Origin: an uncultured Lachnospira sp.
GTDB lineage: Bacteria > Bacillota > Clostridia > Lachnospirales > Lachnospiraceae
Direction of reading: 5' to 3'
NCBI GenBank assembly: GCA_934343805.1
Contig: CAKRIN010000007.1
Coordinates: 1 to 64,000, forward strand
Length of the DNA stretch: 64,000 nt
Shown: in pieces, positions 41,819-49,731 of the stretch
Position numbering within the stretch: position 1 is the stretch's first letter
Layout of the letters: each line of letters opens with the position of its first letter
The notes under the pieces: generated by a model
What the model saw: the letters and a program-made list of their open reading frames with translations, nothing else
The model's database searches: none
What the model was told of the DNA's origin: nothing
Program-made: the position numbers and the translations under genes

Positions 41819-42541
41819 ATGTTACCAGAGATATATTTAGTTATACCATCTTATGCGTTGATGGCAGCAATAGGATTAATATTTGCAGTTATGTATATAT
41901 ATTTTAAAAAAGATGAAATAGGATTATCTTTTTTTGATATTATTCAATACTTGTTGTTTAGTATAATAATTGGCTTTTTGTGTGCAAGATTGCTATTTGT
42001 GATAGGGATTATTCCATCTGTAGGAATAACGAATTTTAATAAAATTGTATATTATATTTTGAATGGCGGAATAGTTTTTTATGGTGGTTTAATAGGAGTA
42101 ATTATATCAGTATTGATATTGTCCAGAATTAAGAATCAAGATGGAAAGAAAATATTGAATTATATAGCACCGGCTATACCACTTTTTCATGCATTTGCAA
42201 GATTTGGCTGTTTATTAGCAGGCTGCTGTTACGGAACAGTATCTAATTGGGGCGTGATATTGGCAAATGAACCAGAAGTTATAAGATTACCAGTTCAAGC
42301 TTTTGAAAGTATATGTAATATTATTATTTTTGTGATTTTAAGGATACATATAAAAAAGAAAAATAGTGATAATAATATGTTTTTATACCTGACGTTGTAT
42401 GCACTTTGCCGATTTGTTTTGGAATTCTTCCGGGGAGATACTATAAGGGGATTATGGATATTTGGGTTATCAACAGCACAGATTATATCAGTTATAATTG
42501 TTATAGTTCTGGCTGTTTATAAAATGCGGAAGCAAAATTAA
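41819..42541 (+). CDS. Prolipoprotein diacylglyceryl transferase (Lgt) paralogue
   Basis: A 240-aa seven-TM-type membrane enzyme of the Lgt family. Lgt transfers diacylglycerol from phosphatidylglycerol to lipobox cysteines. It has GGIVFYGGLIG (residues ~83-93), where E. coli Lgt has the essential His103 in FHGG and this protein has Tyr. It also has HAFARFGCLLAGCCYG (124-139), covering the conserved Arg, and a C-terminal RFVLEFFRGD. It is the clostridial RxGC...GCCYG variant and likely not the housekeeping copy. It lies 9 nt after the Cys-rich lipoprotein gene, suggesting a dedicated pair (inference). Confidence 0.8.
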   Translation: MLPEIYLVIPSYALMAAIGLIFAVMYIYFKKDEIGLSFFDIIQYLLFSIIIGFLCARLLFVIGIIPSVGITNFNKIVYYILNGGIVFYGGLIGVIISVLILSRIKNQDGKKILNYIAPAIPLFHAFARFGCLLAGCCYGTVSNWGVILANEPEVIRLPVQAFESICNIIIFVILRIHIKKKNSDNNMFLYLTLYALCRFVLEFFRGDTIRGLWIFGLSTAQIISVIIVIVLAVYKMRKQN

Positions 42542-42561
42542 ATATACACAGGAGGATAATA

Positions 42562-42804
42562 ATGTTTTGTGAAAAATGCGGAATGAAAGTGGAAAATAAC
42601 TGGGTAAATTGTCCAAGGTGTGGAGCCAGAATAGGTGGGACTGATATACTGCAGGAAAATATCAAGCAGGATACAATTGAAAAAAATGAACAAACACAAT
42701 CTACATATAGTTTCATGGACTGGGTTAAGTTCAGATTAATCTTGGCAGGTATCGGAGTAATATTGATGGTGATTTGTGTACTACTTGTTGGTATTTTTGG
42801 CTGA
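42562..42804 (+). CDS. Small zinc-ribbon membrane protein
   Basis: An 80-aa protein: an N-terminal zinc ribbon (CEKCGMKV...CPRCGARI), a polar linker, and a C-terminal TM segment (residues ~58-79). GGAGG precedes the ATG. The next gene encodes a larger protein with the same ribbon-plus-membrane design. No known function. Confidence 0.65.
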   Translation: MFCEKCGMKVENNWVNCPRCGARIGGTDILQENIKQDTIEKNEQTQSTYSFMDWVKFRLILAGIGVILMVICVLLVGIFG

Positions 42805-42833
42805 GTCTATATGAATAAAAAGGGGTGGTTAAT

Positions 42834-43625
42834 GTGTTTTGTAAGAACTGTGGAAAAGAAATTGCGGACAATGCACAATTTTGCAAGTTTTGTGGAAAAG
42901 AAAATATAGCTGCAGCAAGTAGCGGAGGCAATATTGATAGTGATTGTGTTAAAATTGATTCATCGGCATTTGGTGGAACAACGATTGAAGAACATACAAC
43001 ATTAAATGATTCAGAAGACAGGAATAAAGGTCGTCTGATTATGAAAATAGCTGCTGTTATTGTTATTGCATGTTTCTTTTTCCCAATGTTTACTGTATCA
43101 TGTGCAGGAATTGATGTAATGGATGTAAGTCTTGTTAATATTTTTGCTGGAATAGATAATACAGATGAAACAGAGTATTACGAAGATTATGAATATGATT
43201 CTGACGAAGAGGATGAAGAAGTTGGAGCTGATGGCATGATCGTTTACCTGGTAGCTCCAGTAATTGCATTTGCTTTATGTATGAAGAAAAAGAGTAAAAA
43301 AGTTTCTGAACAGGATATTGCTGCAATATTTATAGCAAGTGCATTGTCACTGATAGTGCAATATACATACATGACTGGTCAAATTGCTGATGTATATGAA
43401 TATATAAAAATAAAACCATTATTTACGTATTATTTGTACATAATAGCCTGTGCAATAGGTGCTATTTGTGGCATCAGAACTGCCCAGAAGAAACAGACGA
43501 TGTGTATTAGTGATGAACAGATATCAAAACATATTAAAATGACTTTGCTAATTAAAACGATATTGATGTCTCTTGGAGGTACATTCGCTATGGTTGCAAT
43601 TTATTATTTGTTGAATGATATATAA
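42834..43625 (+). CDS. Zinc-ribbon multi-pass membrane protein
   Basis: A 263-aa protein. An N-terminal zinc ribbon (FCKNCGKEIADNAQFCKFCGKEN) is followed by a TM segment (~66-82), an acidic loop (TDETEYYEDYEYDSDEEDEE, ~107-128) and further TM segments. The start is placed at GTG 42834 with AGGGGTGG 6 nt upstream, matching the MFCxKCG start of the preceding gene; an in-frame GTG at 42825 lies within that ribosome site. The family is unknown. It is the last gene of the AT-rich cassette; 43626-43711 holds only AT-rich spacer. Confidence 0.65.
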   Translation: MFCKNCGKEIADNAQFCKFCGKENIAAASSGGNIDSDCVKIDSSAFGGTTIEEHTTLNDSEDRNKGRLIMKIAAVIVIACFFFPMFTVSCAGIDVMDVSLVNIFAGIDNTDETEYYEDYEYDSDEEDEEVGADGMIVYLVAPVIAFALCMKKKSKKVSEQDIAAIFIASALSLIVQYTYMTGQIADVYEYIKIKPLFTYYLYIIACAIGAICGIRTAQKKQTMCISDEQISKHIKMTLLIKTILMSLGGTFAMVAIYYLLNDI

Positions 43626-43711
43626 TAATACAGTAAATTATATGGTAATTTCCATGACATAGTTATATAATATGAAAATTGGCAGTTTTTTATTATGTTG
43701 GAGTATGGATT

Positions 43712-44269
43712 ATGGAATTACTTGATGTTGTTGATGAATATGGAATGCCTACAGGCGAGAAGGTTGAGCGTAAAATTGCGCATAGTGAGGGAATCAGACA
43801 TAGAACAGCTCATGTGTGGATTGTAAGAAAATCCGATGAAGGTGTAGAAGTGTTGCTGCAGAAAAGAGCTATGAACAAGGATTCATTTCCGGGAAGATAT
43901 GATACTTCTTCGGCTGGACATATCCAGGCTGGAGATGAACCGGAAGAGTCTGCTATAAGAGAATTGCATGAGGAGCTTGGAATTAAGGCGTCAGTTGATG
44001 ATTTGCAGTTTGCTGATACATTTGTAATCCAGTATGATAAAGAATTCTATGGCAAGATGTTTAAGGACAGAGAGGTTGCATTTGTATATATATACACAAA
44101 AAATGTTAATCCAGATGAGCTTGTTTTGCAGAAGGAAGAACTGGACGGGGTAGAATGGTTTAACCTTGAATATGTATATAAAGAATGTAAAAAACATAAT
44201 CAGAAATTCTGTGTACCAATTGGAGGACTGGAGATTGTGAGAGAATTTGTGAAGAATGAAAGCTTCTGA
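43712..44269 (+). CDS. Nudix hydrolase
   Basis: A 185-aa Nudix protein related to the isopentenyl-diphosphate-isomerase/YfcD-like branch. It begins MELLDVVDEYGMPTG, and HRTAHVWIVR leads to the Nudix helix. That helix has the REL.EELGI end intact, but the first Glu of the GX5E part is Asp (in AGDEPEE). The substrate is unknown. The ATG at 43712 has TTGGAG upstream; an in-frame TTG at 43679 lacks a ribosome site. Confidence 0.85.
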   Translation: MELLDVVDEYGMPTGEKVERKIAHSEGIRHRTAHVWIVRKSDEGVEVLLQKRAMNKDSFPGRYDTSSAGHIQAGDEPEESAIRELHEELGIKASVDDLQFADTFVIQYDKEFYGKMFKDREVAFVYIYTKNVNPDELVLQKEELDGVEWFNLEYVYKECKKHNQKFCVPIGGLEIVREFVKNESF

Positions 44270-44368
44270 TACTTGAAGTTATGGCTGGGATGTGAGATAA
44301 TGTGCCAGGTTAGCCAGGTAAAACACACTGACTGCCACACATAAAGACAGATTATGGAGGATTGTTTT

Positions 44369-44662
44369 ATGTCAGATATACATAGCGTAGATGTTGAGGA
44401 TGATCAGTTTGCATATCGTTATGATACACAGCTTCTTATTGACAGAAGAGATGAAGATTTAGATGAGGATGTAATTGCAGATTATATCACTGAGCATTTT
44501 GAGGGAAACTGCCTGATTGCAGCAGGTGATGAGGATCTTATCAAGATACATTTCCATACTAATGAGCCATGGAAAGTACTTGAGTACTGCAGTACTATTG
44601 GCGAGATATATGATATTGTTGTTGAGGATATGATTCGTCAGTCAGCAGGACTTCATGGATAA
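44369..44662 (+). CDS. Stand-alone FakA/YloV C-terminal domain protein
   Basis: A 97-aa protein resembling only the C-terminal domain of FakA/YloV fatty acid kinase: FAYRYDTQLLID, GNCLIAAGDEDLIKIHFHTNEPWKVLEY and EIYDIVVEDMIRQ. The kinase domain is absent and no larger remnant is nearby, so it may be a genuine single-domain protein and not a fragment. The ATG at 44369 has GGAGG 8 nt upstream; the ATG at 44354 contains that site. A DegV lipid-binding partner is encoded at 9.7 kb. Confidence 0.75.
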   Translation: MSDIHSVDVEDDQFAYRYDTQLLIDRRDEDLDEDVIADYITEHFEGNCLIAAGDEDLIKIHFHTNEPWKVLEYCSTIGEIYDIVVEDMIRQSAGLHG

Positions 44663-44680
44663 TAATTGTAAATTGGGCTT

Positions 44681-44726
44681 AAGGCTGTATACAAGTGATG
44701 GATATCACGAGTATACAGCTTTTTTA
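44681..44726 (+). terminator. Terminator before the XrtG operon
   Basis: GCTGTATAC (44684-44692) pairs with GTATACAGC (44711-44719), with an inner GTGAT/ATCAC stem and a T-run after. It separates the FakA-domain gene from the exosortase operon. Confidence 0.8.
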
Positions 44727-44762
44727 GTATGATAAAGTAAATGTGAAATTTATGTTAAATAA

Positions 44763-44791
44763 TTGACACTAATGTGCCGATAATCTAAAAT
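44763..44791 (+). promoter_or_regulatory. Promoter of the XrtG operon
   Basis: TTGACA (44763-44768), a 17-bp spacer and TAAAAT (44786-44791) form a near-consensus sigma-A promoter. The expected start near 44798 leaves an ~88-nt leader before the first gene. Confidence 0.75.
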
Positions 44792-44885
44792 ATATATAAG
44801 ATATGAAGAAATTTGAATATATATGAGTGAATATGGTGAAATGTATAATTCCATTATTTATATACGAAGAAAGAAGGGAATTACC

Positions 44886-46076
44886 ATGAAATACAATTTT
44901 AAGATAATGTCGGCTCTGGCGGTATTAATGGCTTTGATTATGATAATACCCGCTGTTAGTGTATCAGCAGATCCGGTTTACAATGGAATTACAATTGACG
45001 GAGATTTTTCTGATTGGGATGCTGTGACAAAATATGATGCTGAGTGTCCTAATGAATGGCATAAGAACTGCTTATCACAGGCTGCAATGGTGTTTGATGG
45101 AGATTATGCATACATATATATCAAGGATGGAGATGGTCCTGACTGGGAAGGTGCCTTTGGTGCAGGGTTATATAGTAATGCAAGATATTCAATTGTAACA
45201 GATCTTGGATATGAGCTGGTTTTTCAGCTGACAAGGGATGGCAAGGTTAATGGTGTTGATGGTATTGAATGTGTCCATGCAGACAGACAATGGGAGATAT
45301 CGGTTCCTAAAAGTGTAATACCAGAATACAACAAGACTATTTCATTTGGTTTATATGAGATGGAGCCATTTGTAAAGGATGTTGCCAATCTTAAGGATGA
45401 TGGTTCAGATGATAATGTAATATATGATATTAGATATGACGGATTGTATGGGGACTGGGACAGGTATCCTCATGTAAGACTGGGATATACAACAGCCGGA
45501 ACACATCATAATATAGCTGATGGATATGGTGCAATATATAGTGATGGCAATATTGTACTTGGACATGTATTTACAGAACTACCTGCACATCTTAATGAGA
45601 AAGGTGGAGAATTAACATCAGCAGTTTCGTTTAAACTGAATGATTCAAAATATTTTTATGCAAGAATGGTTACTGTTGATGAGAATGGTAATATTAACTG
45701 GAATCCCAGAACAAACGGATTAGATAATGGTACATATGAGTTCTATATATTTGCGGGTGATGAAGGTCATGATATTACCAATATGTCCCAACTTAATGAT
45801 TATATCAGATGTTATGGTAAGATGATGGTAACCATTGGTGATAGCAAAGATCAATGTGAATATTACATTGACTTTAATGAACTGGCTAAGAAATATGGCT
45901 GGGAATCAAGTGATTTTAAACAGATAGAAGCTCAGTTTGGAAGAATAGGACAGCAATGGATTGGAACTGCCGGAGCATCTTCGGGTGCCTGGTTAGGGCT
46001 GTTTATATGTATATGTGCCGTATGTGGGGTAGTTGTTTATAAGAACAGGAAAGGTAATAAGCAGGTAAAGAATTAA
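44886..46076 (+). CDS. Firmicu-CTERM surface protein, predicted XrtG substrate
   Basis: A 396-aa secreted protein. The signal peptide (residues 1-28) ends SVSA. The mature part begins with a DOMON/CBM9-like ITIDGDFSDWDAV segment, and a second GDWD (YDGLYGDWDRY) occurs near residue 196. The C-terminus is a sorting signal: a small-residue motif (GTAGASSGAWLG, ~360-371), a TM helix (~368-385) and a basic tail (KNRKGNK). This is the Firmicu-CTERM layout recognised by exosortase G. The ATG at 44886 has AAGGGA upstream. The stop overlaps the XrtG start by 1 nt. It is probably cleaved and anchored outside the cell; the ligand is unknown. Confidence 0.8.
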   Translation: MKYNFKIMSALAVLMALIMIIPAVSVSADPVYNGITIDGDFSDWDAVTKYDAECPNEWHKNCLSQAAMVFDGDYAYIYIKDGDGPDWEGAFGAGLYSNARYSIVTDLGYELVFQLTRDGKVNGVDGIECVHADRQWEISVPKSVIPEYNKTISFGLYEMEPFVKDVANLKDDGSDDNVIYDIRYDGLYGDWDRYPHVRLGYTTAGTHHNIADGYGAIYSDGNIVLGHVFTELPAHLNEKGGELTSAVSFKLNDSKYFYARMVTVDENGNINWNPRTNGLDNGTYEFYIFAGDEGHDITNMSQLNDYIRCYGKMMVTIGDSKDQCEYYIDFNELAKKYGWESSDFKQIEAQFGRIGQQWIGTAGASSGAWLGLFICICAVCGVVVYKNRKGNKQVKN

Positions 46077-46681
46077 TGAAACCAATTATGGTAATAGCTA
46101 TTATTGTTATCTGGCTGTATATATTATCTGTACTAAAGAGAGCAAGGCTGCATGCATGGGAATTTGTGTGGGGAAGCCTTGGACTGTTTGTGATAATGAT
46201 GCTTACAATTCAACCGGTTCTTACCATGCCATTGGCAAGGTGCGTTGCGGCTATGGCAGGAATTGTTGGAGATATTACCGGAACATTTACCGCATATTTC
46301 AAATATGGAATAATATTTATACATACAGGAGTTACATCAACAACTCTGCTGATTGATTTTGAGTGTTCTGGAATAATAGAGATTATGGCATTCATATCAT
46401 TATTGGCTTTCTTTAATGTGTACAATATAAGTGAGAAGATAATGATAGGAATAGGTGGATTTTGCTATATAATGCTTTGCAATACGTTAAGAATCATAAT
46501 GATATGTATTGCTGTTCATTTCGGAGGAATGGATGTTTACTATGTTGTACATACATTCATAGGAAGAATATTCTTTTATGTTCTTAGTATTGCTTTATAT
46601 TTTTACGTGTTTACCAAACCACAGATTATTAAAATGAAAGTAGGAAATTTCTCATATGGGAATAGTAAAAGTAATTCTTAA
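46076..46681 (+). CDS. xrtG: Exosortase G (XrtG)
   Basis: A 201-aa multi-pass membrane cysteine transpeptidase-like protein. It shows the exosortase/archaeosortase triad: Cys97 in DFECSGIIE, Arg139 in NTLRI and His159 in VHTFIGRIFFY. XrtG is the exosortase form found in Gram-positive bacteria. It should cleave the Firmicu-CTERM tail and transfer the protein to an unknown acceptor. The next gene starts inside its last 26 nt, implying translational coupling. The family name is from memory of the TIGRFAM definitions. Confidence 0.85.
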   Translation: MKPIMVIAIIVIWLYILSVLKRARLHAWEFVWGSLGLFVIMMLTIQPVLTMPLARCVAAMAGIVGDITGTFTAYFKYGIIFIHTGVTSTTLLIDFECSGIIEIMAFISLLAFFNVYNISEKIMIGIGGFCYIMLCNTLRIIMICIAVHFGGMDVYYVVHTFIGRIFFYVLSIALYFYVFTKPQIIKMKVGNFSYGNSKSNS

Positions 46682-48101
46682 TTCATTTCTTTTCTGGGGT
46701 GGGTGGATAATAATTCCCTTCATAATGGAAATTGTACCTGCCCTGGGAAGTATATATTTTCTTATCAGGAGAAATCTGCGGCATAAGCGCAATCTGAAAA
46801 AGTTAAAAGTTTTTCCAGAGATTTCGCTTATCATTCCTGTGTACAATTCTGCTGATACATTATATGGATGTATCAAGTCGATTAATGATAGTACGTATCC
46901 CAATGACAAGATTAGAATATTCCTTGTTAATAATAAGGGACAGGATAATAGCTTTGAAATATATGCAGAGTGTCAGAAAAAGTTTCCAGAACTGCTTATG
47001 CAGTGGATGAATGCTGAACAGGGAAAGTCCAGGGCACTTAATCTTGCTTTATACAATAGTGAGGGAAAGTATATTATTAACCTTGACAGTGACGGAATGC
47101 TTGAAAAGAATGCACTGATTAACATGATAACCAGGTTTGAGAACAATACAAACATTAACTGTATGACAGGAGCGATACTTACAGTTCCAGAGAAAATCAA
47201 GGAATATAAAAAGTTTTTTCCAAGATTAATCAGAAATCTTGAGTTTATGGAATATGCACAGGCATTTCTTGCAGGAAGAAGTTATGCTTCAGAACTTAAT
47301 TCTGTATATACTTTATCGGGAGCATTTTCAGCTTTTAGAAAGTCGGTTGTGTTAAAGTCATGGATGTATAATACAGATACTATATGTGAAGATACACATA
47401 TAACATTCCAGATGCGCTATCTGCAGAATGAGAAAGTAGAAGTGTGTGAAGAGGCATTATTTTTTGTTGATCCGATAGAGAATCTTAATAAGTTATATAC
47501 TCAGAGACAGCGGTGGCAGAGAGGAAGCCTTGAAGTATCCAAAATGTTTATGAATAAGGATTTTAAGCTTACAGGAATATTTAAGGATATTGGAATAAAG
47601 ACTTTGTTATATGATCATACATTTGCATTTCCAAGAATGATATGGTATCTGGCATTAATGTGCCTTATTGTTATTGGATATTCTGGAAAGACTGTTCTTA
47701 TGTCTACTGGTATAATATTTTTGTTATACATAGTTATAGGATATTTGTATTTTATAACAGTTGCATATTTTCTAAGGATTAATAAGGATATAAGGACATA
47801 TTACATTAATCACTGGTGGTGTGTGCTGTTTCTTTCGCTTTTTAATTTTGTAATATTTTTTATAAGACTGGCAGGAATAATTAATAGCATAGAAACGGAT
47901 AGTTCATGGAAGACTATGACATTTACAGAAGAATGTCATGCATTTGCAGATATTATAAGAAGTGATTTTGCCAAGCCGGTGGCTATAATCAGAAATATAC
48001 GCAGGACTATTAATTATTATGAAGAATCAGATTTTATTGGAACAGATAACAGTAAAGTGATGAATACAGAAAATGAGCAAAATTCCGATAAGGAGAAATG
48101 A
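46656..48101 (+). CDS. Exosortase G-associated family 2 glycosyltransferase
   Basis: A 481-aa membrane-bound processive-type GT2. An N-terminal TM (~6-36) is followed by the GT-A domain, with SLIIPVYNSADTL, NLDSDGM (donor/metal site), a CEDTHITFQMR acid motif and QRQRWQRG. Four or so C-terminal TM helices follow (~330-420). The design resembles cellulose/hyaluronan synthase-like enzymes, so it may both make and move a glycan. Its constant association with XrtG suggests the glycan is the anchor for the sorted protein (inference). Its start overlaps xrtG. Confidence 0.85.
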   Translation: MGIVKVILNSFLFWGGWIIIPFIMEIVPALGSIYFLIRRNLRHKRNLKKLKVFPEISLIIPVYNSADTLYGCIKSINDSTYPNDKIRIFLVNNKGQDNSFEIYAECQKKFPELLMQWMNAEQGKSRALNLALYNSEGKYIINLDSDGMLEKNALINMITRFENNTNINCMTGAILTVPEKIKEYKKFFPRLIRNLEFMEYAQAFLAGRSYASELNSVYTLSGAFSAFRKSVVLKSWMYNTDTICEDTHITFQMRYLQNEKVEVCEEALFFVDPIENLNKLYTQRQRWQRGSLEVSKMFMNKDFKLTGIFKDIGIKTLLYDHTFAFPRMIWYLALMCLIVIGYSGKTVLMSTGIIFLLYIVIGYLYFITVAYFLRINKDIRTYYINHWWCVLFLSLFNFVIFFIRLAGIINSIETDSSWKTMTFTEECHAFADIIRSDFAKPVAIIRNIRRTINYYEESDFIGTDNSKVMNTENEQNSDKEK

Positions 48102-49207
48102 GGCTTATTATGAGAAAGCACAATCTGAAATTACATAATAAAAGAATATTAAAGTCAGATAATAAACACATCCTTGGATTTACAACGCTTTGCGTTATAT
48201 TATTTTCAATAATTGCGGCACTACTTGCGTACACAAGAATTATTTCATACGAAGATGGTATTCTTGAAATATGTGCAAAGCAGCAGGATGCATATGTACA
48301 GCTTGTACTTGACCAGATTAACCTTAAAAGTAATCGTGATGATGAACAGATTATTAATGAGATTCTTAGTACGATGGATGCCTCGTCTAATAAATACTGG
48401 ATATTCTCTAAGAACCAGTCAATGCTTTTTGTTAAGGATGTACTTGAAACTAACAGATATAAGGGTATAACAGCGGCATCATATTACAGTTCTGACAGTG
48501 CCAAAGCTTTTCTTGATAATCTGCAGCTTGATTATGTAACTCATGACAATATTATGATTAATGAGAAAGTATATATTGCATCGGGAGTATCATTTGAATA
48601 TAAGGATGAAGAGTATAAGCTGTGTCTGCTTACAGATAAGAGTGTCCTTCTTGATAATAACAGCTATTTGCAGATTAAGATAGAAATGGAAACATTTGTT
48701 GTAATAATATTACTTGCGCTTGTTGTCACTTCTATGATATTTGCTTATACAGTTAAGAAACTGAGCATAAAGAACAGTTTGCAGGATGATAATATTTCAT
48801 CTCTTAATGTAATGTTGTCAAAGATGAATGACAGACTTATGGAAAAGGATTTACATGATACCAAGGATAATGTGTGGGAACAGAATGCCATTAAGCCGTT
48901 TATGGACAGAATAGCTGAACGTAATATTACGCCAGTTACATTTGTTCATATTCATTGCACTGATGTAACATACAGAGACAGATTTATATCAAAGGCTGTG
49001 ATAATGCTTGACAAAAATGTTTTACGTTTCAGATATTTGGAATGTGATATTGTATTGTTGTGCGTTCAGATTGATATGAATCGCACAAAGGAGAGTATTA
49101 ATGTCCTGAAAGATGAGCATACAATGATAGACAATGTTGAGAATATTGCAGGCAGAGAGGATGTACTTAAAATTCAGAAAAAATACAACCTGCATGATGA
49201 GGATTGA
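48098..49207 (+). CDS. Two-TM protein of the XrtG operon with possible degenerate GGDEF-like domain
   Basis: A 369-aa membrane protein with TM1 ~27-47, an extracellular region of ~150 residues, TM2 ~207-229, then a cytoplasmic domain. The cytoplasmic part reads VTFVHIHCTDVTYRD...FRYLECDIVLLCV. This has the strand pattern of a GGDEF domain but none of its catalytic residues (a weak inference). It overlaps the glycosyltransferase stop (ATGA). An in-frame ATG at 48110 with TGAGG upstream is an equally good start. It may sense or regulate the system, or be a structural component. No named family recognised. Confidence 0.6.
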   Translation: MRLIMRKHNLKLHNKRILKSDNKHILGFTTLCVILFSIIAALLAYTRIISYEDGILEICAKQQDAYVQLVLDQINLKSNRDDEQIINEILSTMDASSNKYWIFSKNQSMLFVKDVLETNRYKGITAASYYSSDSAKAFLDNLQLDYVTHDNIMINEKVYIASGVSFEYKDEEYKLCLLTDKSVLLDNNSYLQIKIEMETFVVIILLALVVTSMIFAYTVKKLSIKNSLQDDNISSLNVMLSKMNDRLMEKDLHDTKDNVWEQNAIKPFMDRIAERNITPVTFVHIHCTDVTYRDRFISKAVIMLDKNVLRFRYLECDIVLLCVQIDMNRTKESINVLKDEHTMIDNVENIAGREDVLKIQKKYNLHDED

Positions 49208-49234
49208 TTTTGTTATCAGGAAAGAAGGCAGAAT

Positions 49235-49714
49235 ATGGCAGTTAATTTGTATCGGGAATACAGAATGAAATTCTATCTTAATATGAGACATTACATAATT
49301 ATTAATGGAACAAAGGGTGAGATTCACCCTCATACATGGGAGTTTGCCTTAGATATAAAATTTGGAAGAAGTTCGTTCGTTGAATTTAATATATTTGAAA
49401 AAGGAATATCTGAATTTCTGGAAAAATATCAGAATAAGGTACTGAATGAAGAATACCCTTTTGATGGAATGCTTCCAACAATTGAGAATGTTACAGATTA
49501 TTTCTCACAGAAATTTTATGAGATAATATATGATATAGGAGGAATGCTTACTAGTGTTGAAGCAAGTGAGACTCCAACCAGAAGTTATATCGTTAATATT
49601 TCAGAACAGGAAGAACATGAAATTATGAATAGAAAGGCTGATAAACAGATATTGTCAGAAGTTATGGATTCTGTACTTGATGAGATAGCAGCCGATAATA
49701 AACAGCCAGAGTAG
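49235..49714 (+). CDS. 6-pyruvoyl-tetrahydropterin synthase-like protein of the XrtG system
   Basis: A 159-aa protein with the PTPS/QueD fold signature. Putative zinc histidines are His19, His31 and His33 (FYLNMRHY, GEIHPHTWEF), and SVEASETPTRSYIV matches the conserved Glu strand that binds a pterin. The catalytic Cys/Asp/His set of true PTPS is not evident, so it may bind a pterin-like ligand or act in a different reaction. PTPS-related proteins are a known but unexplained part of XrtG loci. AGAAGG lies upstream of the ATG. Confidence 0.75.
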   Translation: MAVNLYREYRMKFYLNMRHYIIINGTKGEIHPHTWEFALDIKFGRSSFVEFNIFEKGISEFLEKYQNKVLNEEYPFDGMLPTIENVTDYFSQKFYEIIYDIGGMLTSVEASETPTRSYIVNISEQEEHEIMNRKADKQILSEVMDSVLDEIAADNKQPE

Positions 49715-49731
49715 GCAGATTGGAGTTACAG

